From Rufibacter roseolus (GTDB taxonomy: Bacteria > Bacteroidota > Bacteroidia > Cytophagales > Hymenobacteraceae), in NCBI RefSeq assembly GCF_017916365.1, contig NZ_JAFMSU010000002.1, positions 186,001 through 250,000 on the forward strand: a stretch of 64,000 bases of DNA. The letters are read 5' to 3'. This document shows, piece by piece, positions 33,219-41,587 of the stretch. The notes under the pieces were generated by a model. That model saw only the letters and a program-made list of their open reading frames with translations, did no database searches and was not told the origin of the DNA. The position numbers were made by a program, and so were the translations under genes. Each line of letters starts with the position of its first letter. Within the stretch, counting starts at the first letter, position 1.

Positions 33219-34049
33219 CTAGGCCAGATTCCGCTTCCGGAGGAAGATGAAAATGCCCAGCACTACGCACCAAACCGGCCAAATGTAGAACAAACCCACA
33301 ATCAGCGAAAGCCATAGTTGCCAGCCCGTGTTCATGGCCTCCAGAAGTCTGGTCACAAAGCTGGGCTCCACGGCTACCGGCACAGGAATCACCTGGTACA
33401 TGGCAAGCTTGATGGTGCTGTATGAAGTCTGGTTCTGCAGGTAACGTAGGCGGGCCTCGGTGCTTTCAATCTCTTCGCGCACAAGCTGTATCTCACGCTC
33501 CACCTCCAGGATCTGCTTTATGTTTTTGGCTTCCTTCAACAAGCCCATGAACCGCTGCTCCACCGCCAACTTCGCTTTCTTACGGGCTTCCAGATCCACG
33601 TACTCCATGCCTACATCCTCAGTGGTGATGGTGCGCTCATCTATCACCACGCTCTCTTTCTGCAGCTGCCGCAATAGCGGTTTAAAGTTCTCGGGTTTCA
33701 CCCGAATGACGAACTCCGTCGTTTTGGCCTCATCGCTCTGGTGTTGGGTGGTGTTGGCGAGCGTAGCATCCATTTCATCTACCATAGCCTCCACCCGCTG
33801 CGTGCTGGCCGATAGGTCCTGCACCTGGAACTTTACTTCGGCCTGCCGGATCACGTGGTCCTGGGTTTTAGATTTTGCCTTGTCTTTGGCTACGTTGTCT
33901 GTCACCGGAGTACTTTCTGTGGTCGCCTGCTGCGCAGAATCCTCCATGACAGAGGCTGACTCTTTGGCGGCGCACCCGCTGAACAGCACAGAACCTGCAA
34001 TTAAATAGGGAAGAGAGAAGAGAGAGAGGTTGGTTTTCATAGGCTTCAT
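33219..34049 (-). CDS. DUF4349 lipoprotein with coiled coil and C-terminal membrane segment
   Basis: 276 residues from the ATG at 34049 (another ATG at 34040; GTG 34064 is less likely). Lipobox LFSGC near residue 25. A short polar Ser/Thr/Lys linker precedes the DUF4349 domain (about 65-230), with RQAEVKFQVQDLSASTQRVE, the long coiled coil around KQILEVEREIQLVREEIES, and the closing LRYLQNQTSYSTIKLAMYQ. It ends in a hydrophobic helix (LWLSLIVGLFYIWPVWCVVL) and FLRKRNLA. The family is widespread but uncharacterised; the anchor at both ends suggests an envelope-spanning or membrane-tethering role. Confidence 0.82.
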   Translation of the reverse strand: MKPMKTNLSLFSLPYLIAGSVLFSGCAAKESASVMEDSAQQATTESTPVTDNVAKDKAKSKTQDHVIRQAEVKFQVQDLSASTQRVEAMVDEMDATLANTTQHQSDEAKTTEFVIRVKPENFKPLLRQLQKESVVIDERTITTEDVGMEYVDLEARKKAKLAVEQRFMGLLKEAKNIKQILEVEREIQLVREEIESTEARLRYLQNQTSYSTIKLAMYQVIPVPVAVEPSFVTRLLEAMNTGWQLWLSLIVGLFYIWPVWCVVLGIFIFLRKRNLA

Positions 34050-34391
34050 TGGCTTAGGTTTCACCTTAATCCTTTATGCTTCAAAAAGGTAACCCGTAAA
34101 AACAGGACAATATAAAGACGAACTTAAGCGTTTGCCAACCATTTTTAGGCAGCTGGAATTCATGTGAATTTGAAAGCAGAAGGCTAATTTAGGCCTGTTT
34201 TGGAGGTAATATGCCTAAAATAGGGATAAGAAAAATTGAGCTAAAATATATTAGATATGGTTTTGGAAAGGGGCAAAAGTTAAACCTACTTCCACCCAGG
34301 AGGTGAGTATAGGATAATGTGGAAGTGATTACTGCAATCTTTGCAATCTGGAAAGGCGCCTATTTTTAGTATAAGTTGCTCAAAGTAGATT

Positions 34392-34420
34392 CCCCTCCTC
34401 GGAGGGGTAGGGGTGGGTTA
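34392..34420. repeat. C/G-rich hairpin element with GGGGTGGGTT tail
   Basis: CCCCTCCTCGGAGGGG is a 16-bp palindrome followed by TAGGGGTGGGTTA. A sibling, CCCCCCTTGAGGGGGG then a GGAGGGTGTTTAC tail, is at 11788-11820. I recall elements of this form as dispersed intergenic repeats in Bacteroidota. Confidence 0.5.
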
Positions 34421-34480
34421 TTCAGCTTACGAGCTTTACAAGCTATCCTTGAGCAAATAACTCCACAACCAAAAAACCCA

Positions 34481-34523
34481 TAAAGCAGAAAAGGAACCTG
34501 TTTTAGGCTCCTTTTCTGCTTTA
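34481..34523 (-). terminator. terminator after murA
   Basis: 15-bp stem TAAAGCAGAAAAGGA / TCCTTTTCTGCTTTA; the loop contains CTGTTTTAGGC, similar to the palindrome core. Confidence 0.75.
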
Positions 34524-34554
34524 TAGGTTAAAAACGGATAATTCCGCTTAAGAA

Positions 34555-35859
34555 CTAGATACGGTTGATTTGCGCGCCCAGGGCGTTCAGACGGCCGTCA
34601 ATGTTTTGGTAACCGCGGTCGATCTGCTCAATGTTGTGGATCACGCTACGGCCTTCGGCGGAAAGCGCGGCGATGAGCAGGGCCACTCCGGCTCTGATAT
34701 CAGGCGAAGTCATAGAGATACCGCGTAGAGCTACTTGTCTGTTATGGCCAATCACGGTGGCACGGTGCGGATCGCAGAGGATGATCTGGGCGCCCATGTC
34801 AATGAGTTTGTCTACGAAGAACAGGCGGCTCTCAAACATCTTCTGGTGAATGAGCACGGTTCCTTTGGCTTGGGTAGCCACCACCAGTGCGATGCTGAGC
34901 AAATCTGGAGTGAAACCTGGCCAGGTGTGGTCAGAAACCGTCAGAATGCTGCCGTCAATGTAGGTATCAATCTCGTAATGGTCCTGCGCCGGGATGTAGA
35001 TATCATCCCCGTGGAATTCCATCTTAATGCCCAGGCGGCGGAAGGTATCCGGAATCAAGCCCAGTTCACGAATTTGCGCGTCTTTGATGGTGATCTCAGA
35101 ACCGGTCATCCCGGCCAGGCCGATGAAAGACCCGATCTCGATCATATCTGGGAGCATGCGGTGCTCGGTACCACCCAGTTTCTCCACGCCTTCAATGATG
35201 AGCAAGTTAGACCCGATGCCGCTGATCTTGGCACCCATGCGGTTCAGCATTTTGCAAAGCTGCTGCAGGTAAGGCTCACAGGCGGCGTTATAGATGGTTG
35301 TGATACCCTCTGCCAAAACGGCGGCCATCACGATGTTGGCGGTTCCGGTCACCGAGGCTTCGTCCAGCAACATGTACGTGCCTTTCAGGTTTTTGCCTTC
35401 CAGGTGGTAGAAGCTGTCATTGGCATCATAGGTGAACTTGGCTCCCAGTTTCTCAAACGCCAGGAAGTGCGTGTCCAGTCTGCGACGACCGATTTTGTCT
35501 CCGCCCGGTTTAGGCAGTTTGGCCACGCCGTAACGGGCCAGCATCGGACCTAAAATCATCACCGATCCACGGATGGCACGGGCCTGCTCAATGAATTTGT
35601 CGGTGGTAAGATAATCAAGGTTAACGTCTGCGGCCGTGAAGATATAGGTGTCTGGCGCAGTCTGCTCCACCTGAACGCCCATGTCCCTTAAAAGCTCAAT
35701 CAGCTTGTTTACATCCCTGATGTTGGGGATATTGGAGATAATAACCGGTTCAGCGGTTAAAAGCACAGCGCACAGAATCTGCAACGCCTCGTTCTTTGCT
35801 CCCTGTGGGATAATCTCGCCGTGTAGAGTACGGCCGCCTATTACTTCAAAAGAAGCCAT
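34555..35859 (-). CDS. murA: UDP-N-acetylglucosamine 1-carboxyvinyltransferase
   Basis: 434 residues, the EPSP-synthase-like enzyme that adds enolpyruvate to UDP-GlcNAc in the first committed peptidoglycan step. K22 in PQGAKNEAL and the loop R/D residues are present. The loop that holds the catalytic Cys115 in E. coli (PGGC.IG) reads KPGGDKIGRRRLDTHF here, so D121 replaces Cys. Cys-to-Asp keeps activity but abolishes alkylation by fosfomycin in other bacteria (Mycobacterium, Chlamydia). DUF4290 precedes it on the same strand with only 6 nt between, so they are likely co-transcribed. Confidence 0.95.
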   Translation of the reverse strand: MASFEVIGGRTLHGEIIPQGAKNEALQILCAVLLTAEPVIISNIPNIRDVNKLIELLRDMGVQVEQTAPDTYIFTAADVNLDYLTTDKFIEQARAIRGSVMILGPMLARYGVAKLPKPGGDKIGRRRLDTHFLAFEKLGAKFTYDANDSFYHLEGKNLKGTYMLLDEASVTGTANIVMAAVLAEGITTIYNAACEPYLQQLCKMLNRMGAKISGIGSNLLIIEGVEKLGGTEHRMLPDMIEIGSFIGLAGMTGSEITIKDAQIRELGLIPDTFRRLGIKMEFHGDDIYIPAQDHYEIDTYIDGSILTVSDHTWPGFTPDLLSIALVVATQAKGTVLIHQKMFESRLFFVDKLIDMGAQIILCDPHRATVIGHNRQVALRGISMTSPDIRAGVALLIAALSAEGRSVIHNIEQIDRGYQNIDGRLNALGAQINRI

Positions 35860-35865
35860 GCGTTC

Positions 35866-36528
35866 TTATTTATTCTTACTTCTGTTCTGATTCTGATTCT
35901 TGTTCTGGTTGTTGTTCTTGTACTTCTGGTTGTTGTTCTGGTAGTTGTTACCCGGGCCTTGCGGCGCCTTTACGGTACTTTCAAACAGATTTCCTTTTTC
36001 CAGGAGCGAAGGATCCAGATCCAGTTCGCCTTTAGACAGGTCACGGAGGTTCTCCAAAATCACCTCATCGGTCACGCTGTCTTTGTTATAGGTGCGGTAA
36101 AGCACCTTCATTAATTTCCCGATGGAGACGATGGCGGCCTCGCGCTCCTGCGGATCGCTGATTTGCTTGGCCTTGTCAATGAGGCGCTCCAGGTTGGTGC
36201 CGTAGTGCTTGAACCTGGGGTTCTGCACTGGGTAATCTACCCGTTGCGGCTTGTCATTGAGGTATTCCATGGCGCTCAGGGTAAAGGGTGCGTCCACGTC
36301 CAGCTTGCCGTCAGACATCACGTAGAGGTGGTTCCAGAGCGTCTGCTGGGCATCCTGAATGTCCTTTACGTTAGGGTTCAGGCGACCCATAAGGTTCACG
36401 AGCAATTGTGCCAACTGCGTACGTTTGCCTCGGTCTTCTACCGTGAGGATGTACTGAACAATGTTCTGCACGTTGCGGCCGTACTCCCGCAGCAATAGCT
36501 CTTGTTTAAATGTGGAACTGGCTACCAT
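35866..36528 (-). CDS. DUF4290 family protein
   Basis: 220 residues, cytoplasmic. The helical domain (about 1-180) matches the Bacteroidota DUF4290 family: LLLREYGRNVQNIVQYILTV, LMGRLNPNVKDIQDAQQTLW and IGKLMKVLYRTYNKDSVTDE. The last 40 residues are Asn/Lys/Gln repeats (NNNQKYKNNNQNKNQNQNR), a basic disordered tail that may bind RNA or DNA. It lies 6 nt upstream of murA, an arrangement that suggests a cell-wall-linked or housekeeping role, though the function is unknown. Confidence 0.85.
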   Translation of the reverse strand: MVASSTFKQELLLREYGRNVQNIVQYILTVEDRGKRTQLAQLLVNLMGRLNPNVKDIQDAQQTLWNHLYVMSDGKLDVDAPFTLSAMEYLNDKPQRVDYPVQNPRFKHYGTNLERLIDKAKQISDPQEREAAIVSIGKLMKVLYRTYNKDSVTDEVILENLRDLSKGELDLDPSLLEKGNLFESTVKAPQGPGNNYQNNNQKYKNNNQNKNQNQNRSKNK

Positions 36529-36550
36529 GTAATGGAATGTGTTGCAAAGT

Positions 36551-36558
36551 CAAAATTA
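36551..36558 (-). promoter_or_regulatory. candidate DUF4290-murA -7 element TAATTTTG
   Basis: Exact minus-strand TAnnTTTG, 22-30 nt before the DUF4290 ATG. Confidence 0.5.
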
Positions 36559-36564
36559 GGAAAA

Positions 36565-36742
36565 TTAGTTGTTCGTTGTTAGTTATTCGTGATTAGTGTT
36601 TGCAAGGCCGCAGTGGGTAGTTTCAAAGGCTATGTAAATGAAGCAGTTATCATGGTGTTTTGGCTCTGTTTTCTGGAAAACAGAGCCAAAACACCATGAT
36701 AACCTTACAAAGACTAATAACTAAAAACGAATAATTAACAAC
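36565..36742. repeat. nested repeat: stuttered words flanking a near-perfect palindrome
   Basis: The 58-nt palindrome 36646-36703 has 28-bp perfectly complementary arms around TG. Outside it, 36565-36598 (TTAGTTGTTCGTTGTTAG, TTATTCGTGATTAG) is roughly the reverse complement of 36712-36742 (GACTAATAACTAAAAACGAA, TAATTAACAAC). The right flank ends at the pcrA stop codon. Confidence 0.75.
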
Positions 36743-38979
36743 TACGCATGTATGCGCAGCTTAGCAAAGCTCAGGAGCAGGGTTTTCTCGCCCACGCCTT
36801 CAAATTCAATGATGGCTTTGGTAGAATTGCCCTGGGTATCCATCTTGGTGACGGTGCCAAACCCGAATTTAGGGTGCTCTACGCGCATCCCGGCGGTTAG
36901 GTTGGAAGTATCACTGGGCTTGAAGTCGGCGGGCGGGTTGTAAGACGGGGCCGCGGCCGGTTTTTTGGCTGGGGAAATCAGCTGGGCCGCCGGCGTTTTG
37001 CGCTGCAGTACTTTCTCAAACGGACCGCGCTCATCGCCAAACTTGAAGTTGAGGAACGTTGGGTCAATCTCGTCAATGAACCGGCTTTTCTCGGCGGCCC
37101 GCAGGTTCCCCCACTGGTAGCGGCTGGTAGCGTAGGAGAGGGTCAGCTTTTTCTCGGCGCGGGTGATGGCCACGTAAAACAGACGGCGTTCCTCCTCCAG
37201 ATCAGCGCGGGACTGCAACATCATCTGGCTCGGGAACAGGTTCTCCTCCATACCCACGATGAACACGTTGCGGAACTCCAGACCCTTGGCCGAGTGGATG
37301 GTCATCATGGTTACATACTCGCCTTCCTCTTCTTTCTTGGTATCAGTGTCGGTGAGCAGGGCAATGTCCTGCAGGAACAAAGCCAGTGAGTTGTCTTCTT
37401 TCTCCGGATCGTCCACGAACTCCTTGATCGCGTTGAGCAATTCCTGGATGTTCTCGTAGCGGGCCAATCCTTCCACCGATTTATCGGCGTACAGGTCATC
37501 TACCAGCCCAGAGTGCTTGGCAATGTAGGTAGCGGCCTCAAAGGCGTCTTTATCCTGGGCAATGACCGCGAAGCTCTTGATCTTGGTGGCGAAATCAGTA
37601 ATAGCCTGGCCGGCGCGGCCACCCACCAACTGGTTTGCGTGGCTCACCACTTCCCAGATGCTGTGGTTTGTCTCGTTCGCGGTGACAATCAGTTTCTCCA
37701 CCGTGGTGTCGCCAATACCCCGTTTAGGGTAGTTGATCACGCGGCGCAGGGCCTGCTCATCATTGTGGTTGATGGCTAGACGCAGGTACGAGATCAAATC
37801 CTTGATTTCCTTGCGCTGGTAGAACGACAGACCACCCACGATGCGGTACTTGATGTTCATCTTGCGCAGGGCCTCTTCCATGGCCCGGGACTGGGCGTTG
37901 GTTCTATAAAGAATGGCGAAGTCTTCGTAGGAGAGGTGCTGGTTCATCTTCTCCTCAAAGATGGCGTGGGCCACCAGTTTGCCTTCCTCGTTGTCTGAGC
38001 TGGCTTTGATCACGTCTATCAGCTGGCCTTCCTCGTTCTCAGAGAACACGCTCTTGCGCAACTGCGCCTTGTTGTTCTTGATCACTGAGTTAGCCGCCTT
38101 CACAATGTGCTGGGTAGAGCGGTAGTTCTGCTCCAGTTTGAACACTTCCAACTCTGGGTAATCACGCTCAAAGTTGAGGATGTTCTGGATATCCGCTCCG
38201 CGGAAGGCGTAGATACTCTGGGCATCGTCACCCACCACGCAGATGTTGCGGTCCTTGGCGGAAAGCTTGCGGGTGATGAGATACTGGCTGTAGTTTGTAT
38301 CCTGGTACTCATCCACCATCACGTACTTGAAGATGTGCTGGTATTTGTTCAACACGTCCACGTGGTCCCGGAAGAGCACGTTGGTGTTGAAGAGCAAATC
38401 GTCAAAGTCCATGGCGCCGGCCTTGAAGCAGCGTTCGGCGTAGGTTTTGAAGATCTGACCTATTTTCGGGCGCAGCGCGGCCTCGTCATCGGCTTGGATG
38501 GCCGGGTCTCTGAGGTACTGGGCTACGGAGATCAGTTTGTTTTTGGCCGCGGAGATACGCCCCAGCACCATGTTGGGCTTGTAGAGCTTATCGTCCAGGT
38601 TCATCTCCTTCACTATGTTCCGGATGAGGGTCTTGGAGTCATCGGAGTCATAGATGGTGAAGTGGCTGGGGTACCCAATCTTCTGGGCCTCGGCCCGCAG
38701 GATGCGCGAGAAAACGGAGTGGAAGGTTCCCATCCAGAGGTTCTTGGCCTCGGGGCCCACCACTTTCTCAATCCGGCCGCGCATTTCTTTGGCGGCCTTG
38801 TTGGTAAAGGTGAGGGACAGGATGTTGAACGGGTCCACGCCTTTCTCCAGCAAATGCGCGATGCGGTAGGTAAGCACCCGGGTTTTGCCCGAGCCCGCAC
38901 CGGCGATGATCATACAAGGGCCCTCGGTATTTAAAACAGCGGCTCGCTGTGACTCATTCAGGAGTTTCAGGTAATCCAT
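36742..38979 (-). CDS. pcrA: ATP-dependent DNA helicase PcrA/UvrD
   Basis: 745 residues from ATG 38979 (MDYLKLLNESQRAAV); the GTG two codons earlier is less likely. SF1A helicase: Walker A AGAGSGKT (26-33), motif Ia TFTNKAAKEM, motif II VDEYQDTN, motif III GDDAQSIYAFRGAD, motif IV EQNYRST, motif V TIHSAKGLEFRNVF, motif VI YVAITRAEKKL. The C-terminal tail (about 660-745) ends in a Tudor-like segment GMRVEHPKFGFGTVTKMD typical of PcrA, which contacts RNA polymerase. Functions in repair and replication-fork clearance. A minus-strand TAATTTTG box (39011-39018) is the likely promoter. Confidence 0.95.
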   Translation of the reverse strand: MDYLKLLNESQRAAVLNTEGPCMIIAGAGSGKTRVLTYRIAHLLEKGVDPFNILSLTFTNKAAKEMRGRIEKVVGPEAKNLWMGTFHSVFSRILRAEAQKIGYPSHFTIYDSDDSKTLIRNIVKEMNLDDKLYKPNMVLGRISAAKNKLISVAQYLRDPAIQADDEAALRPKIGQIFKTYAERCFKAGAMDFDDLLFNTNVLFRDHVDVLNKYQHIFKYVMVDEYQDTNYSQYLITRKLSAKDRNICVVGDDAQSIYAFRGADIQNILNFERDYPELEVFKLEQNYRSTQHIVKAANSVIKNNKAQLRKSVFSENEEGQLIDVIKASSDNEEGKLVAHAIFEEKMNQHLSYEDFAILYRTNAQSRAMEEALRKMNIKYRIVGGLSFYQRKEIKDLISYLRLAINHNDEQALRRVINYPKRGIGDTTVEKLIVTANETNHSIWEVVSHANQLVGGRAGQAITDFATKIKSFAVIAQDKDAFEAATYIAKHSGLVDDLYADKSVEGLARYENIQELLNAIKEFVDDPEKEDNSLALFLQDIALLTDTDTKKEEEGEYVTMMTIHSAKGLEFRNVFIVGMEENLFPSQMMLQSRADLEEERRLFYVAITRAEKKLTLSYATSRYQWGNLRAAEKSRFIDEIDPTFLNFKFGDERGPFEKVLQRKTPAAQLISPAKKPAAAPSYNPPADFKPSDTSNLTAGMRVEHPKFGFGTVTKMDTQGNSTKAIIEFEGVGEKTLLLSFAKLRIHA

Positions 38980-39010
38980 GCTCACAATTATTCTTTCTTC
39001 AGGGAGAACA

Positions 39011-39018
39011 CAAAATTA
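39011..39018 (-). promoter_or_regulatory. pcrA -7 element TAATTTTG
   Basis: Exact minus-strand TAnnTTTG, 32-39 nt before the ATG. Confidence 0.5.
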
Positions 39019-39097
39019 CGGAATAAAGTCGCATTTCCTGACTCCGTTTTCAGCCTGGTTTCTGAATATCTTGCCCTAAAGGGCCGGGCGCTGTTTA

Positions 39098-41584
39098 CTA
39101 CAATGGTTTCTTCACCTCAAAGGTCACTACCTTGCTGCCGGGCAAACCGCTTGGGGTGAGGCCCTGCACCATCACGGTGTAGGTGCATGCCTGGTCACCG
39201 GTGTAGAAATGCGCGGTGGCTTTACCGGTGGCGTCGGTGGTCAGGTCCGGGGACCAATAGAGGAGGTTCCGCCAGTCTGGCAGGCGGCTGAGTTTCTGCT
39301 CCTCGGTGTCATAGGTAGGGGCGTAGAACTCGCGCTGCAGCTGGAGGCCTTCGTACTCCTGCAGTAGGGCGCGGGTATCCAGCGGAAAACCGGCCAGGTC
39401 GCCTTTGTAGGTGGTGTAGCTTACCACGCCGCTGGACACCAAAGAACCGTTGTAGTATTTGCCGGTCATCACCTCCAGTTTCCGGATCTTGAGCGGATCA
39501 AAGGCCATGATCTGGTCTATGTCGAAGACCGGTACGCCATCCAGCAGCACCAGCGGGTCTTCCTGAAAAAAGCGGTCATTGGGCAAATCCATTACCAGGA
39601 AGTGGAACCCGTCGCGGCGCTTGCGCACCATCACGCCGGGCACGTACTCCCGCATGACCTCCTCCAGCACTTTGAAGCGGGTGAAATCGTCCAGTAGGAA
39701 TTGTTGGTCCGGTTTGCCGTAGAAGGAAATGCTGTCAATGCCTGGGGCTCTGAACCGATTCAGGTTTCGCTCAAAGTAGATATTCTGGGCCTGTACATCG
39801 TGGTGGCGCAGCAGGATGGCTTCTTTCAGGTTCTCGCCCAGGTCAAAAACGGGCAGATTGTTTTTTGTGTATTTTTCAGAAAACGGGTTTAAAAGCTGGA
39901 AATGGTAGGTGCTATCCTTGAGCCAGTTGGTCTGCACCACCACTTCCTTGGGCCCGAAAAAGTCCTTCGCCTCAAACAGCACGGAGCCGTCTTGGGCGCT
40001 GATGCTGCTGTAGAACCGCACGTTTCGGCCCGGCGCCGCCAGGTAGGTTCTGATGTCCTTGGCTGGTGAGCCAGTGACGCTATGGGTGACTTTGCCCCGG
40101 ATCAGGTGCCCGCCGAATTCCGGCACAAACGCGTAAGTGGCAGCTTTAGGATTCAGCACCTCGTCCCAGGTAAAGCGGCTCCAGCCGTGCGTGAGCATCA
40201 GGTTGTCCAGGGCTTCCTCGGCCTGGGGGCCGTTTTCTGTGAAATAGGCCGCCGGGTTCTCCACCGTGCCTTTCAGATCGGAGGTCAGGTAGAGGTAGGC
40301 TTTGATATCGGCAGGGTCAGTGGCCTGCAGGTGGTCATTCCGGAAGACGGCCAGGGAGAGGTTGGCTTCCGTTGGCTTTCCGGACGAGGTCTTGGTAAGC
40401 AAATCCAGAGTGACTTTCTCCCGCGGGCCGAACTGGTTCTTGCCCAACGCGGTTTCAATCTCCAGGCCTTTGGTAGGGCGGGAGAAGAAAAGGCGCTCAG
40501 CTACGGGTTTCTGCTGACCGTTAAAAAGCGTGAAATGCGTGATGCCGGCCGCCAGCGAATCTTTCACCACCGAAAAAGAAACCTTGCCGTTCTGCAGGGT
40601 GGCCGTGGCGGCTACCGCAACTGTTCCGCGCGTGTGGCCCAACAGATATAACTGTTCAGCCTCTGGTTGGGTGCTTTGGGCGGTGATCTGCAGCTGGCCC
40701 AGTCTGCTTTCCTCTACCCGTAGTGTATAGCCCTGTTCCTGCACTTGCGGCAATTTCTGCCGGATTGTTTTCCCGCCGGCAAACCTCACCACTGCCGTGT
40801 ATTCCCCGGCGTCCGAGGGCGTGAAGCTAAAGTTGCCCATCCCGAGCTTGCCGGGCTGAAAACTGGCGACTACATTCCCGCCTTGGTCCAGGACCTCGCC
40901 CTGGCAGGCAGTGCCTTTCCCGGTTTTGCTGTTAGTGGCTTTAAACGCCACTTTGCCCGGCAGACCCTGCACCAGGTTCCCGCCTTCGGGGAAAAACTGA
41001 ATGGCATAGGAAGCGGCCGTGTCTGCGGCGGTTTTCAGGCCCAGCGGCTGGAACGTGTTGATGATGGTGACCGGTTGCCGGAAATAGAAAGCCGGGCTGA
41101 AGTTCTTCAACCAGTTGGTATAGGCCCGTACGGTATAGTTGCCTGCCTCCAGCGTAACCGGCAACACAAATGATCCGCTGCCGGCGCCTTCCCTCAGGGC
41201 GATCTTGCCTTGCAGCACCGGCTTATGGGCGCCATCCAAGACTTCCACGTAGGCCACTTTGCCCAGGTCCAGCGGCTGGTGCCGCATGCCCTCTACGTTG
41301 TATACCTTGAACCATATGGTTTCGCCAGCGGCGTAGGCAGGCCGGTCCAGGTGCAGGAAAATCTTCTCCTGGAAGGCCTTTCGGCCGTGTTCCTGAAACT
41401 CGGTGACCAGGCTGGGGAAAGATTGAGTTTGGGCAATGCCCTGACTTGCCGAGAGGCCCAGCAGCCCCAGGGACAAAAGGAGTTTATAGCCGGTTATCTT
41501 AAAAGGGTTGCTAAAACAGTTTTTCTTAGATCTGCCGCCCGGCAAAGGTTGTGTATGTTCCATCGGTGAATTCATGCTGACCAT
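39098..41584 (-). CDS. exported MG2-domain protein with TonB-plug-like domain
   Basis: 828 residues. A long basic N region and a hydrophobic stretch ending SASQGIAQTQ form the signal peptide. It begins with an alpha-2-macroglobulin MG2-like domain (KIFLHLDRPAYAAGETIWFK), continues with further beta-sandwich domains (about 110-450), a carboxypeptidase-regulatory-like segment (GHLIRGKVTHSVTGSPAKDI), then a plug-like domain (about 640-720; LVLLDGVPVFDIDQIMAFDP and IRKLEVMTGKYYNG). The last domain reads LLYWSPDLTTDATGKATAHF. It has no thioester motif. It is the last gene of a four-gene cluster, 3 nt after the DUF4249 stop. It probably forms part of an outer-membrane import or assembly complex with the TonB receptor. 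Confidence 0.8.
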   Translation of the reverse strand: MVSMNSPMEHTQPLPGGRSKKNCFSNPFKITGYKLLLSLGLLGLSASQGIAQTQSFPSLVTEFQEHGRKAFQEKIFLHLDRPAYAAGETIWFKVYNVEGMRHQPLDLGKVAYVEVLDGAHKPVLQGKIALREGAGSGSFVLPVTLEAGNYTVRAYTNWLKNFSPAFYFRQPVTIINTFQPLGLKTAADTAASYAIQFFPEGGNLVQGLPGKVAFKATNSKTGKGTACQGEVLDQGGNVVASFQPGKLGMGNFSFTPSDAGEYTAVVRFAGGKTIRQKLPQVQEQGYTLRVEESRLGQLQITAQSTQPEAEQLYLLGHTRGTVAVAATATLQNGKVSFSVVKDSLAAGITHFTLFNGQQKPVAERLFFSRPTKGLEIETALGKNQFGPREKVTLDLLTKTSSGKPTEANLSLAVFRNDHLQATDPADIKAYLYLTSDLKGTVENPAAYFTENGPQAEEALDNLMLTHGWSRFTWDEVLNPKAATYAFVPEFGGHLIRGKVTHSVTGSPAKDIRTYLAAPGRNVRFYSSISAQDGSVLFEAKDFFGPKEVVVQTNWLKDSTYHFQLLNPFSEKYTKNNLPVFDLGENLKEAILLRHHDVQAQNIYFERNLNRFRAPGIDSISFYGKPDQQFLLDDFTRFKVLEEVMREYVPGVMVRKRRDGFHFLVMDLPNDRFFQEDPLVLLDGVPVFDIDQIMAFDPLKIRKLEVMTGKYYNGSLVSSGVVSYTTYKGDLAGFPLDTRALLQEYEGLQLQREFYAPTYDTEEQKLSRLPDWRNLLYWSPDLTTDATGKATAHFYTGDQACTYTVMVQGLTPSGLPGSKVVTFEVKKPL

Positions 41585-41587
41585 CCT

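Larger units (their letters stand above)
34050..34554. other. 505-nt spacer
   Basis: Contains the DUF4349 upstream region, a decayed palindrome-family copy (34188-34222), the CCCCTCC-TC-GGAGGGG element (34392-34420) and the murA terminator. No gene was found. Confidence 0.5.
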
